64,000 nucleotides of DNA from Pseudomonas putida. Its GTDB lineage: Bacteria; Pseudomonadota; Gammaproteobacteria; Pseudomonadales; Pseudomonadaceae. A program made the position numbers and the translations under genes. This document shows positions 25,346 through 34,282 of this stretch, piece after piece; position 1 is the stretch's first letter; each line of letters opens with the position of its first letter. The DNA lies in the NCBI RefSeq assembly GCF_002741075.1, contig NZ_CP016634.1, positions 2,092,501 to 2,156,500 on the forward strand, given 5' to 3'. Under the pieces are notes generated by a model. The model was not told the origin of the DNA. It did no database searches and saw nothing but the letters and a program-made list of their open reading frames with translations.

Positions 25346-25846
25346 ATGTCCAAAGTCAAACTGAGCACCAACCACGGCGACATCGTCCTGCAACTGGACG
25401 GCGAAAAGGCACCGAAAACCGTCGAAAACTTCGTCCAGTACGTCAAAGACGGCTACTACAACGGCACCGTGTTCCACCGTGTGATCAACAACTTCATGAT
25501 CCAGGGTGGCGGTTTCGAAGCGGGCATGAAGCAAAAGCCAACCCGCTCGCCAATTCAGAACGAAGCCGACAACGGCCTGAAGAACGCCAAATACAGCATC
25601 GCCATGGCCCGCACCATGGAGCCGCACTCCGCCTCCGCGCAGTTCTTCATCAACGTGGCCGACAACGACTTCCTCAACCACAGCGGCAAGAACGTCCAGG
25701 GCTGGGGCTATGCCGTGTTCGGCGAAGTGATCGAAGGCCGTGATGTGGTCGACGTGATCAAAGGCGTCTCCACCGGTTCCAAGGCTGGCCACCAGGATGT
25801 GCCTAAAGACGACGTGATCATCGAGAAAGCCGAGATCATTGAGTGA
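25346..25846 (+). CDS. ppiB: Cytoplasmic cyclophilin-type peptidyl-prolyl isomerase
   Basis: A 166-residue cyclophilin without signal peptide: [31 protein letters not shown] (catalytic Arg), [20 protein letters not shown] and [16 protein letters not shown]. It catalyses cis-trans isomerisation of prolyl bonds. The start at 25346 is where the conserved domain begins, with AAAGAGCG upstream. Its TGA overlaps the GTG of lpxH by four bases. Confidence 0.95.
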   Translation: MSKVKLSTNHGDIVLQLDGEKAPKTVENFVQYVKDGYYNGTVFHRVINNFMIQGGGFEAGMKQKPTRSPIQNEADNGLKNAKYSIAMARTMEPHSASAQFFINVADNDFLNHSGKNVQGWGYAVFGEVIEGRDVVDVIKGVSTGSKAGHQDVPKDDVIIEKAEIIE

Positions 25847-26565
25847 TCCTGCTGATCTCCGATCTGCATCTGCAAGAAGAACGCCCGGACATAACCCGGG
25901 CGTTTCTTGATCTGCTCGATGGCCGTGCCCGGCATGCCAAGGCGCTGTACATTCTTGGTGACTTCTTTGAAGCCTGGATCGGCGACGATGCCATGACGCC
26001 TTTCCAGCAGTCGATCTGCCAGGCCCTGCGCCGGCTGAGCGACAGCGGGACGGCGATCTACCTGATGCACGGCAACCGCGACTTCCTGATCGGTGAGGCT
26101 TTCTGCGAAGCGGCGGGCTGCACACTGCTGGCCGACCCCAGCGTGGTGCAACTCGGTGGCGAGCCGGTGTTGCTGATGCACGGCGACACCCTGTGCACCC
26201 GCGACCTGGCCTACATGAAACTACGTCGCTACCTGCGCAACCCGCTGAGCCTGTGGGTCCTACGTCATCTGCCGCTGTCCACCCGGCAGAAACTGGCGCG
26301 CAAGCTGCGCAGCGAAAGCCAGTCGCAAACCCGCATGAAGTCCACCGAGATCGTCGACGTCACGCCCGAGGAAGTCCCCAAGGTGATGGCGGCCCATGGC
26401 GTTCGCACCCTGGTGCACGGCCATACTCACCGACCAGCGCTTCACAAGTTGGTGGTCGACGGGGCACCGGCCCGACGCATCGTGCTGGGTGACTGGGACC
26501 GCCGTGGCTGGACGTTGCAAGTCGACGAACAGGGCTTCCAACTAGCCCCGTTCGACTTCCCCTGA
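25843..26565 (+). CDS. lpxH: UDP-2,3-diacylglucosamine diphosphatase LpxH
   Basis: A 240-residue calcineurin-like metallophosphoesterase of lipid A synthesis that releases UMP to form lipid X. Metal motifs are complete: [38 protein letters not shown] and [12 protein letters not shown]. The start is GTG at 25843, within a GTGA overlap with the ppiB stop, the gene order being typical of Pseudomonas. The peripheral inner-membrane location is known for the family. Confidence 0.96.
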   Translation: MILLISDLHLQEERPDITRAFLDLLDGRARHAKALYILGDFFEAWIGDDAMTPFQQSICQALRRLSDSGTAIYLMHGNRDFLIGEAFCEAAGCTLLADPSVVQLGGEPVLLMHGDTLCTRDLAYMKLRRYLRNPLSLWVLRHLPLSTRQKLARKLRSESQSQTRMKSTEIVDVTPEEVPKVMAAHGVRTLVHGHTHRPALHKLVVDGAPARRIVLGDWDRRGWTLQVDEQGFQLAPFDFP

Positions 26566-26583
26566 TTCGGGGTTGCCGCGATT

Positions 26584-26600
26584 GGGGCGCAAAGCGCCCC
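26584..26600. terminator. Hairpin between convergent lpxH and pvdQ
   Basis: GGGGCGC (26584-26590) and GCGCCCC (26594-26600) form a perfect 7-bp stem with loop AAA, 18 bases past lpxH and 8 bases past the 3' end of the opposing acylase gene. It is likely bidirectional. Confidence 0.7.
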
Positions 26601-26608
26601 GTCTTGGC

Positions 26609-28924
26609 TCAGTGGCCTGTGCCCGCCACCACCGCCTTGTCCCCCTCCCTGATTACGTACTGTCGATACTGCGGATCAGCCTTGATCTGCGCCTCGGTGA
26701 ACGGTATCGACGCCAATTGCTTGGCCGAAAAGGCACGCGTCTGGTCACTGCCATAAGGCGATGCGGCCTCGCTTGACTGAGAAAACGCGAGCAACCCGAA
26801 CGCTTGCGGCCCCTGCCGGGTGAAACGGACCAACTGCAGGTAACTGGTACCACTGACGACCTGCTGCTTGCCCGCCCCCACTGGCACGCTGTACATCGCG
26901 TTGTACACGCCAAGCTCCTGAGGCCCACCCGACACTGGCGTGCCATCGGCAGCCTGCTGGATCTGCCCCCAGGTGTCTTTGGCGTTGATGCCAGCCTCAC
27001 TCACCTGCTGCAATGAAGCCCGCGCCGCTTCGTGCACACGCTTGCTGACCGCCGCTTGCTCCACCGCCAGCCCCCGCGGTGTGTGCTGAGGGTCGGCGGC
27101 GTCGAATGACACGCGCCAGTTTTCAGGATGTTCAGCCAACGCCTGGGCGATATTGGCAAAGTGCACAAGGCCTATGCCGCTGTCGAGATCTGCCTTGCCA
27201 TTCCAGGCGGCAAGGCTCGCACACACGGCCAGCACATCGACCGGGGCAGTTCTGCACCAGGCCAGCAGGTCTGGAAGCACAAGGTTTGCTGCGTACACCT
27301 CATTATCCAGCACCATGTGTTGTAGATCCGCCACCTCTAACTTGCCAGGCCCTTGCAGGCGTTGCAGGGCAAAGCGGCTGCGTAGGCCCAGGGGCTGGCC
27401 TTCGCGGCTGACCAACGGTGAGTAGCCGGTCAATGGCTGCGCAGGGTTGGCCAGCCAGGCCGGGTCGTTGGAGTTCTGCACGAAGTCGCGCCGCTCCAGG
27501 CTTGGCAGCAGCCGAGCAGGGAAGATACCCGGCTGGGCCGCCTGCGCATCGACCTTCCATTGGCACGCGCTGCGCGAACCGTCCAATACCACCAACGGCT
27601 CGATCGCCGCCGGATCGCCACAGAGCGCCAACAGCGCCTGATCCACGTAGGGCACCACTGACTGGTTCAGATACGCGGCACGGCCCGCTGCATCGACAGC
27701 CAACGTGTTGACCCACGGAATACCCTGAATCTGCCCCACCGCCTGCTCCAGGCGGTCCAGGCCGTCGGCACGGTTGATCGCCTCCCACTGCTGCAACACT
27801 CGGGTATTGTCCAGGTTCGCATCGCGCAAGCTGTAGGCATATTGCGAGTTCCAATCCAACCGACCGGGCCACTGCACCACGGGACCGAACGTCGAGGCAT
27901 AGACCTGCCGCTGTACCTGTCGCAACTGGCCATCTTCATCCTTGACCGTCACGCTCAGGGTCTGGCGGGTCAGCGGCACGGACTTGCCATCGAGCAGGTA
28001 GCGCGTGGGGTCCTTCGGGTCGAGCTGCAGGCGGTATAGGGTGAAATGCTTGGATGTATCGACCGTGTGCGTCCAGGCCACGTGACGGTTAAAGCCGATG
28101 TTGATCAGTGGCAAGCCCGGCAACGCGGCGCCCATGACATCCAACTGCCCGGGAATGGTCAGTTGCATCTGATAGAAGCGCATGCCACCCACCCACGGGA
28201 AGTGTGGATTGGCCAGCAAGAGACCGCCGCCGGTGGCCGAACGCTCGGAGCCGACCGCAACCGCGTTGCTGCCTCGGGCCGAGGCGAACTGCGCCTGGCG
28301 CGCCAAGGCCGCGCTGAAGTCCCGCCCCTCCGGCCGCGTGGCCGCTTGCGGCGGCGTGGCCGCCACCAGCGCTTCGACGAACTGACCGATGCCCCCCTCC
28401 GCCAACAACCGGCGGGTGAGCTTGGCCAAATCCAGGCTGGAGATCGGCCGCACCCAGTCGCCGCGGCCACACTCGGCTGGCAAGCCTTGGACCTTGCGCT
28501 CGGTCAAAACTCGGTTGTAGCCCTCTGCATACCCCTCCAAGCGTTGGCGCATCGACACGGGCTGGGCCTGGAGGAAGGCCTTGATCGCTGAGTCGTCATT
28601 GAGCCAGGCGAAGAACATATCGTTGTCGAGGTTGTCGCGCTGCTCGATCGTCTTGCCCTGAACACCAAAGTAGCGGGCGCGCTCCCCATTGACGGTCAGC
28701 ACTTGGTCGGCCAACAGGCAAAGGTTGTCCTGGGCATACGCATAGCCGATGCCATAGCCCAGGCCTCGTTCGTCCTTGGCCAGGATATGCGGCACGCCAA
28801 AGCTGGTCCGGCGGATCTGCGCCGACGCCTCGCCAGTCGCTTCGAGGGCTTGCGCGGCAGGGCCTGAAGTGAGCAGCACGGCTGCCAGGCCAAGGTGGGT
28901 CATGTGACGCGAACGTGTGGACAC
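26609..28924 (-). CDS. pvdQ: Penicillin acylase family periplasmic acylase, PvdQ type
   Basis: A 771-residue Ntn-hydrolase precursor. The GTG start at 28924 has AGGAG five bases upstream and gives a leader (RHMTHLGLAAVLLTSGPAAQALEA, ends quoted RHMTHL and AQALEA) for export. The self-cleavage site and nucleophile are Ser219 in SARGSNAVAVGSERS, followed by LLANPHFPWVGG, as in PvdQ. An alpha/beta split would occur before this Ser. PvdQ deacylates the fatty acyl-pyoverdine precursor in the periplasm and can hydrolyse long-chain acyl-homoserine lactones. No other pyoverdine gene is adjacent, so a quorum-quenching or iron role cannot be separated here. Confidence 0.9.
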   Translation of the reverse strand: MSTRSRHMTHLGLAAVLLTSGPAAQALEATGEASAQIRRTSFGVPHILAKDERGLGYGIGYAYAQDNLCLLADQVLTVNGERARYFGVQGKTIEQRDNLDNDMFFAWLNDDSAIKAFLQAQPVSMRQRLEGYAEGYNRVLTERKVQGLPAECGRGDWVRPISSLDLAKLTRRLLAEGGIGQFVEALVAATPPQAATRPEGRDFSAALARQAQFASARGSNAVAVGSERSATGGGLLLANPHFPWVGGMRFYQMQLTIPGQLDVMGAALPGLPLINIGFNRHVAWTHTVDTSKHFTLYRLQLDPKDPTRYLLDGKSVPLTRQTLSVTVKDEDGQLRQVQRQVYASTFGPVVQWPGRLDWNSQYAYSLRDANLDNTRVLQQWEAINRADGLDRLEQAVGQIQGIPWVNTLAVDAAGRAAYLNQSVVPYVDQALLALCGDPAAIEPLVVLDGSRSACQWKVDAQAAQPGIFPARLLPSLERRDFVQNSNDPAWLANPAQPLTGYSPLVSREGQPLGLRSRFALQRLQGPGKLEVADLQHMVLDNEVYAANLVLPDLLAWCRTAPVDVLAVCASLAAWNGKADLDSGIGLVHFANIAQALAEHPENWRVSFDAADPQHTPRGLAVEQAAVSKRVHEAARASLQQVSEAGINAKDTWGQIQQAADGTPVSGGPQELGVYNAMYSVPVGAGKQQVVSGTSYLQLVRFTRQGPQAFGLLAFSQSSEAASPYGSDQTRAFSAKQLASIPFTEAQIKADPQYRQYVIREGDKAVVAGTGH

Positions 28925-29122
28925 GGGCACTCCTGGATTGGAAGGGTCATCCCGGTCAGACGAACAGCCCGATGGAAATTTTACGCAAGGCAACCCAGTG
29001 CGACGTCTAGAACACAAAGCAGCGATTTTTTATCGCCCAAGGCTGCAGTTTTGCCCGGCTCATTCGTCCTAGTAAGTGAGGCACCCATGATTTCGGGACA
29101 GTCCACGAAAAGGAGCATTCAC

Positions 29123-29497
29123 ATGTACAACCCACAACCCGCGTTACAGCGCATCACCGGTCTGGATGCGGCCGGGGCCAGGGCAATCGCCGGCCCACAG
29201 GTGCGTGCCGGCAATGAGCAGATCCGCGAATTGCTGCGAACCTTTGGCCTGCGTACGAGCCTGATCCGCCTCAAAGTCATCGATGCACTGCACTGCGCCG
29301 ACCGCGACGGGCGCAGCATCGGGGTGCGCGGCATCCATGCGCAGTTGGCGCAGTTGGACATCCCGCTGTCCTTTCTCAGCGTGCGCGAGGTACTCAAGCG
29401 GCTGTGCGCCGAAGGTGTGATCAGCCTGGGCAACGACAAGTGCTATAGCCTCAATCCCGAAGCCCGGGCCGTGCTGGAGCAAACCGCGCCCCGTTGA
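29123..29497 (+). CDS. Fur-like winged-helix regulator, divergent from pvdQ
   Basis: A 124-residue protein starting MYNPQPALQRITGLDAAG, preceded by AAAAGGAGCATTCAC. The core LRTFGLRTSLIRLKVIDAL, IGVRGIHAQLAQLDIPLSFL and SVREVLKRLCAEGVISLGND resembles the Fur winged helix, but the C-terminal Fur dimerisation and metal-binding domain (HxHHxH, CxxC) is missing; only one Cys pair residue set (CADRD, CAEG, CYSL) is scattered. Similar proteins are annotated as Fe2+/Zn2+ uptake regulators in pseudomonads, and in P. aeruginosa such a gene also lies beside pvdQ. Regulation of pvdQ is an inference from the 198-bp shared upstream region. Confidence 0.75.
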   Translation: MYNPQPALQRITGLDAAGARAIAGPQVRAGNEQIRELLRTFGLRTSLIRLKVIDALHCADRDGRSIGVRGIHAQLAQLDIPLSFLSVREVLKRLCAEGVISLGNDKCYSLNPEARAVLEQTAPR

Positions 29498-29533
29498 AGC
29501 CACGGCCGGCCCTACGCAGCCGGCCCGCCTGGG

Positions 29534-29728
29534 TCAAGGCTTGGGCCCGACCTTGCGACGCAGAATTGCATTGATCACCACCACGATCACCGCAATGGCG
29601 ATGGCGATGTACTGGAAGGTCTGCTCGGTAATGGTCCCCTGCTTTTGCAGATAGGACAGACCCAGCATGATGCCCAGCACCACCAGGATGATCAGGATCG
29701 AATATTTCAGGCGTTGCACGTGTGTCAT
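29534..29728 (-). CDS. Small membrane protein of unknown function
   Basis: A 64-residue protein with two predicted membrane helices (YSILIILVVLGIMLGLSYL and YIAIAIAVIVVVINAIL) separated by a short QKQGTITEQTFQ loop and ending in a basic tail RRKVGPKP. AAGGAACCTTCG lies before the ATG at 29728, a good ribosome site. The length and hairpin topology fit small inner-membrane proteins widely present in Pseudomonas. Function is unknown. Confidence 0.75.
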   Translation of the reverse strand: MTHVQRLKYSILIILVVLGIMLGLSYLQKQGTITEQTFQYIAIAIAVIVVVINAILRRKVGPKP

Positions 29729-30137
29729 CGAAGGTTCCTTGCGACATCAGGGACATAAGGCTCGCGACGAGCCGAGGCCATGATACAACGTCCCCATCAT
29801 AGGCGGCGCTTTTGCTTGTGACCGCTCCAGGACATCCGCCTTGTAGGGCTTGAAGGTAGGGCCACCCTTCAATGCGCAACGCAAATTAAAAACGAGTTAC
29901 CAAGGCTTTTAGGGCTTTGTTGACGCCACGTCCTACGTACCAGACCCTCACTGCCTGCACATTCTCGCGCCAGAAGGCTACATCCACCGATCCGCTTGGC
30001 GCCTAGCGACCCCACTCGCGGCTGCCGGAGAATCAAGCTCAGGCCGACGATGACTTCGCCCAGAGCGGCAAAGCACGCCCGCCTATTCATCATGAACCCC
30101 ATGCCCTGCGCTTGCTTATTTCTCCGAGGAATCATCA
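29729..30137. other. 409-bp region with no convincing gene, possible repeated or relic sequence
   Basis: The stretch ends with the ribosome site GAGGAATCATCA of the next gene. An 89-codon minus-strand frame (29869-30138) translates to MGFMMNRRACFAALGEVIVG and LILRQPRVGSLGAKR; very similar short frames recur in many Pseudomonas intergenic regions in my memory, which suggests a repeated element rather than a protein. AT-rich AACGCAAATTAAAAACGAGT (29877-29896) may carry a promoter. Confidence 0.35.
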
Positions 30138-30518
30138 ATGGAACTGCTAGACCTCAATCGTATCGATATCGCCCAACTGCCCCACTCCCTGCAATCGCTG
30201 ATCGAATGCATCGGCATAGAGAACGCCTACCGGCTGACCTGCGCCTACGGCGGGCGCCCCAAATACATCCCCAAGCACCTTGAACGGACCAAGCTTGCCG
30301 ATTTGTTGCCCCCAGAAGCCCTGCAAAGCTTGATCAAGCGCTTTGCCGGTGTCGCCCTGGAAATCCCGAAGCCGGATCACTTCCAACGCCAACTGCGAAA
30401 CCTGCAGATCAAGCAGGAGAGCGCCGACGGTCTGTCGCGCAGCCTGTTGGCGGACAAGTACGGCTTGAGCTTGCGTCAGATCGGCAATATCCGCCGACAG
30501 GAAGACCACGCACACTAA
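30138..30518 (+). CDS. Mor-like transcription activator family protein
   Basis: A 126-residue protein resembling the Mor/C activators of phage Mu: an N-terminal dimerisation part (LPHSLQSLIECIGIENAYRL, GGRPKYIPK) and a C-terminal helix-turn-helix (SRSLLADKYGLSLRQIGNIR). GAGGAATCATCA precedes the ATG at 30138. No phage genes flank it, so it is either a domesticated regulator or a relic of a lost prophage. Its target is unknown. It ends 89 bp before the convergent tamB gene. Confidence 0.7.
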   Translation: MELLDLNRIDIAQLPHSLQSLIECIGIENAYRLTCAYGGRPKYIPKHLERTKLADLLPPEALQSLIKRFAGVALEIPKPDHFQRQLRNLQIKQESADGLSRSLLADKYGLSLRQIGNIRRQEDHAH

Positions 30519-30607
30519 GGCTTGCTTGAGCACTTTCCCCACAGCAAAGCGCCCCACCCCTTGATGGGATGAGGCACTCGAAATGTTTGCTGAAGGCTGT
30601 GAAGCGT

Positions 30608-33600
30608 TCAGAAGTCGCGCTTGTAGAAGATGTCCAAGGAACTGGCCAGACCGCTGGCCGCCTCCAGGAAGACTTTTCTACTCAACTTGTAGCGCAACGC
30701 GATGGTATTGGCCGGCTCGAACACCCCAACGCCGTAGCGCAGGCTCAGGCGCTCGGTGATGTTACCGCTGGCCACCACGCTGGTGGAGTTGCCCGAACCC
30801 TCCGAACCCAGTTGGAAGTCTTCAATGCCCAGGCTCGAGGCCAGCCCGCCCGTCAACTCCTCGCCACCCAGCAGACCCAACCCCAGGGCTGCCTGGGCCA
30901 GCATGTTGTTATCCTCGCCCGTAGCCGTGAGCGGGCGACCCAGTACCAGGTAGGACAACGCCTGTTCCTGACTCATGGCCGGTTCGGAGAACACCTTGGT
31001 GGTCGGCTGTTCGGCGTTGCCGCTGAGGCGAATGCCGGCGATGACATCGTCGACCCGCCGGATCGCTTCGATATCCAGGTACGGCTGGTCGATTGGTCCC
31101 GCGAACAGCAGGCGTGCCCGGCGGATGATCAGGTTCTGGCCGTATTTGCGATAACGGCCGTCAGCCAGGCTGAGCTCGCCGCGGGTATCCATGTTGTTGC
31201 CGATGTGCACATGCCCGAGCAAGTTGGCGGTCAGGCCGAAGCCTTTGAACGACAGCTTGTCCTGCCCCACTTCCACGTCGACGTCCATGGCGATCGCCAT
31301 GGGCGGCGCACCCTCTTCGGTCTGGTGCCCGACAATCACCGTGTCATCCGACACCTTGACGGTCGATGGTGGCAACTCGCGCACGGTGATCTTGCCCTTG
31401 GGCACCTTCACCTTGCCCGCGACCGCCAGCTTGTCATCGACCAGCCGAATGGTCAGGTCCGGCGCGACTTCAAGGGCAGCGTAGGGCTCGACACTCACGG
31501 GTAACTGCTGGCCCTTCAGACGCAGGTCCATGGCCAGGGCCTGACCCCAGGTCAGATTGCCGTCCAGCTGGCCGCGCCCGGCCTCGCCGCTTTGCCAATT
31601 GCCGTTCAATTGCACCTGCTCACCGGCGATCAACGCCTGCAGTGAGAGATTCTTGAGGCTGACCGGCAGCTCCGCGCCACTGACCTCGCCACCACTGAGC
31701 GCCAGGTTGCCATTGACCTGCGGGTTCAACAGGGTGCCCGACAAACGACCGCTACCATTGAGCTGGCCAGTGAGGCGCTCGACCATCGGCACGAAGGGAC
31801 GCGCAACGGACAGGTCCAGGCCTACCAGACGGAAGTCGCCTGACAACGGCTTGTTCTTGCCCAGCGGATCGATTCGAGTGGTCAGGCTCAGCTCACCCAG
31901 ACGCTCGCCGCGAAAATCCAGGCGGGTGTCGACCCGACGCGGCGCGAGGGTGCTGTCCAGTCGCAGTACCTGGTACGGGAAATCGATCCAGCGATCCTGG
32001 TCGCGAACTCGCAGCGTGCCGCCGCTGGCATCGACTCGGATGTTGCCCTTGGGCCCCGCGTTGGGCATGTCCAGGTTGATGTCGGCATTGAGCAGGCCCT
32101 GCCATGCGAAGTCCTTGGGCAACCACTGCGCCAGGCTGTCCAGCGGGAACTGCTTGAGGTGATAGCGCAGCCGCGGCTCCGGCATCAGCCGCTGGTCCTC
32201 GCCACACAGGCTCGCCTGCCCGGCGCGCCAGCAATGGGCGCCCAGATCAAGCTGTCCACTGACCAGACGCTGCAACTTCGCCGGGGCTTGCAAGCGCCAA
32301 TCCTGGCCACCGGCCTGAATACGGCCCTCTGCCAGACGGCCACGCCAGTCACCCTTGGCCAACTGACCGTCCAATGCCAGATTCAGCTTGAGCTGCGGGC
32401 CTTCGAGCGCGAGGGTGACTGCCTGCTGGCGGATATCCCCTTTGCCGCTGATATCGAGATTACCCAAGGCTGTTTCGTCCAGGCGGATATTGCCAGCCTT
32501 GAGGGTAATCAAGGCGCGTTGGGCGCTGTCCAGTTTGGCGTCCAGGTCCAGACGCTGGACCCGATTCTGCGCTTGGCCAAGTTGCTGGCCTTGCAGGGTC
32601 AAAGTCCCTTGCGGCGCCTGCAGCGTACCGGCGACATCCAAGCGGCCATTCACTCGGCCTTGAAGGTGCGGCCAGAGCTGGCCTAAACGTGGCAGATTGA
32701 GGTCGATGCGACCGGCCAGACGTTGTTGCAGGCTACCGCTGCCATTGATGCGGTTGTCACCCAGTTGCACCGCGAGGGTACCCAGTGTCCAGCGCTCGCC
32801 TGCGCCCTCGGCCTCCACCTTGAGCACGGCGGGCTGACCACGCAAGCGCCCCTTGAGGTCCAGCTGTGCCTGCACTTGCAAGCGCTCGTTCTTCAGCTCG
32901 CCTTTGCTGCGCAGCGGGCCAGCCAGGGTGCCAGGCATCTCGGCCAGCCAGAATGCAGGGTCCAGCGCCGACAGTTGCAGATCGACATCCCAGGCCAGCG
33001 TGTCAGCGAAACGAACGGCAACGCTACCGGCAGCCTTGCCCTGGCCAGCCGTCAGAGCCAGCTGAGGCAAGCGCACCTGGCTCAGGTCACCCTCGAACGG
33101 GCTGGCCACGTTGAATGCACCGGCGGGGCCATCGAGATCGCCCTTGAAATCGCCCTTGTAATTACCGTCGCGGTACTGCACCTGGGCGTTGAAGCGTTTG
33201 AGGGTGACCTGAGGTGCCTCCTCAAGGGGGTAAAGGCGCAACCAAGGAAAGTCCAGCCAATCGATGCTGGCGTCGGCCTCAAGCTCTTTTTGCCAATCGG
33301 CACGCGCCTGCAACTTGACCCGTTGGGTCTCGCTGGCATTGACGTCCAGTGCATCCAAGCGCGCGCCCTTGGCATCCACCAACCCGCCCAGCACCAGGCC
33401 AATAGGCCCCTGCTCGGCAGGCAGGCTGGCGGAACCCGCCAATCGATACCCCTTGAGCAGATCGCCCGTGGCATCAAGGCGCACCTGGTTGAGTTGAAGG
33501 GTGTCGGGCAACGATGCCGAAGGTTTGAAGCCATCGGCGCGAATGCTCAGCGTAGCCGGCAGATGTTCGGCCAGCGCCTGCAATTCACCGGTCAGATGGG

Positions 33601-34282
33601 CGTCGAGGTAGCCACTGCTGGTGGCGTCCAGCGCGAGGGTTTTCTGCAATTCGCCCTTTGCCGTCAGCGCCAGTTGCCAGGGCTTGTCGTCCACGGCGGG
33701 CAACTGCACGGTCCCGGCCAACCGCAACGGCCAGTCCCCTTCAGGCTGCAGCTCACCCTGCAGGTTCAGTTGCAAGTCGTCCCGTTTCAGTTGCAAGGTA
33801 TCGATGCGCAGACCGCCGACATTCCAGTGCGCGGCCAATTGCAGGTCGCCCAGCAAATCGTTGCCGTCAAGGCGCAACTGGCCGACCTTGACCTCACCCA
33901 GCTCGATGGCGATCGGCAGGCGCAGGGCAGGCAGTTGCAATGGCCCATTGTCGGCTGGGGTCTCTGCTGGCGCAAAGGCCATGTCGATGCGCTCGGCCTG
34001 CAGGTGGTCCACGCACAGCGTGGCGCGCAGCAAACAGGTGGGTGACCATGTCAGCCGTGGCCCCTGCACCTCCACCCGGTTGTCGCCGTCGACCCAGACC
34101 AGCCGGCTGGCCTGCCAGCCGGCGCCCAGACGCCCCTTGAAATCGGTGATTTCAAGACCCGGCACCCGCCCCAGCGCCCAGCGACTGCCCCCCTCGGTGC
34201 CCAACAGCAGGCCAACGGCCAAAGCGGTCAGCAGCAGTAACGCCAGTACAGTCAGAAGAATGGGTTTGAACACACGTGTCAC
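30608..34282 (-). CDS. tamB: Translocation and assembly module protein TamB (AsmA/DUF490-like)
   Basis: A 1224-residue protein with one N-terminal membrane helix (ILLTVLALLLLTALAVGLLL), then a long run of repeated beta-rich segments forming the hydrophobic groove of a bridge-like lipid transfer protein, and the conserved DUF490 domain at the C-terminus (about the last 330 residues, ending SLDIFYKRDF). It spans the periplasm and works with TamA in outer membrane protein insertion and phospholipid transport. The ATG overlaps the tamA stop by four bases. Confidence 0.94.
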   Translation of the reverse strand: MTRVFKPILLTVLALLLLTALAVGLLLGTEGGSRWALGRVPGLEITDFKGRLGAGWQASRLVWVDGDNRVEVQGPRLTWSPTCLLRATLCVDHLQAERIDMAFAPAETPADNGPLQLPALRLPIAIELGEVKVGQLRLDGNDLLGDLQLAAHWNVGGLRIDTLQLKRDDLQLNLQGELQPEGDWPLRLAGTVQLPAVDDKPWQLALTAKGELQKTLALDATSSGYLDAHLTGELQALAEHLPATLSIRADGFKPSASLPDTLQLNQVRLDATGDLLKGYRLAGSASLPAEQGPIGLVLGGLVDAKGARLDALDVNASETQRVKLQARADWQKELEADASIDWLDFPWLRLYPLEEAPQVTLKRFNAQVQYRDGNYKGDFKGDLDGPAGAFNVASPFEGDLSQVRLPQLALTAGQGKAAGSVAVRFADTLAWDVDLQLSALDPAFWLAEMPGTLAGPLRSKGELKNERLQVQAQLDLKGRLRGQPAVLKVEAEGAGERWTLGTLAVQLGDNRINGSGSLQQRLAGRIDLNLPRLGQLWPHLQGRVNGRLDVAGTLQAPQGTLTLQGQQLGQAQNRVQRLDLDAKLDSAQRALITLKAGNIRLDETALGNLDISGKGDIRQQAVTLALEGPQLKLNLALDGQLAKGDWRGRLAEGRIQAGGQDWRLQAPAKLQRLVSGQLDLGAHCWRAGQASLCGEDQRLMPEPRLRYHLKQFPLDSLAQWLPKDFAWQGLLNADINLDMPNAGPKGNIRVDASGGTLRVRDQDRWIDFPYQVLRLDSTLAPRRVDTRLDFRGERLGELSLTTRIDPLGKNKPLSGDFRLVGLDLSVARPFVPMVERLTGQLNGSGRLSGTLLNPQVNGNLALSGGEVSGAELPVSLKNLSLQALIAGEQVQLNGNWQSGEAGRGQLDGNLTWGQALAMDLRLKGQQLPVSVEPYAALEVAPDLTIRLVDDKLAVAGKVKVPKGKITVRELPPSTVKVSDDTVIVGHQTEEGAPPMAIAMDVDVEVGQDKLSFKGFGLTANLLGHVHIGNNMDTRGELSLADGRYRKYGQNLIIRRARLLFAGPIDQPYLDIEAIRRVDDVIAGIRLSGNAEQPTTKVFSEPAMSQEQALSYLVLGRPLTATGEDNNMLAQAALGLGLLGGEELTGGLASSLGIEDFQLGSEGSGNSTSVVASGNITERLSLRYGVGVFEPANTIALRYKLSRKVFLEAASGLASSLDIFYKRDF

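Noticed and set aside
29869..30138. 89-codon minus-strand frame before the Mor-like gene
   Set aside because: It overlaps the leader of the next gene and resembles recurring intergenic noise; kept only as a possible repeat.
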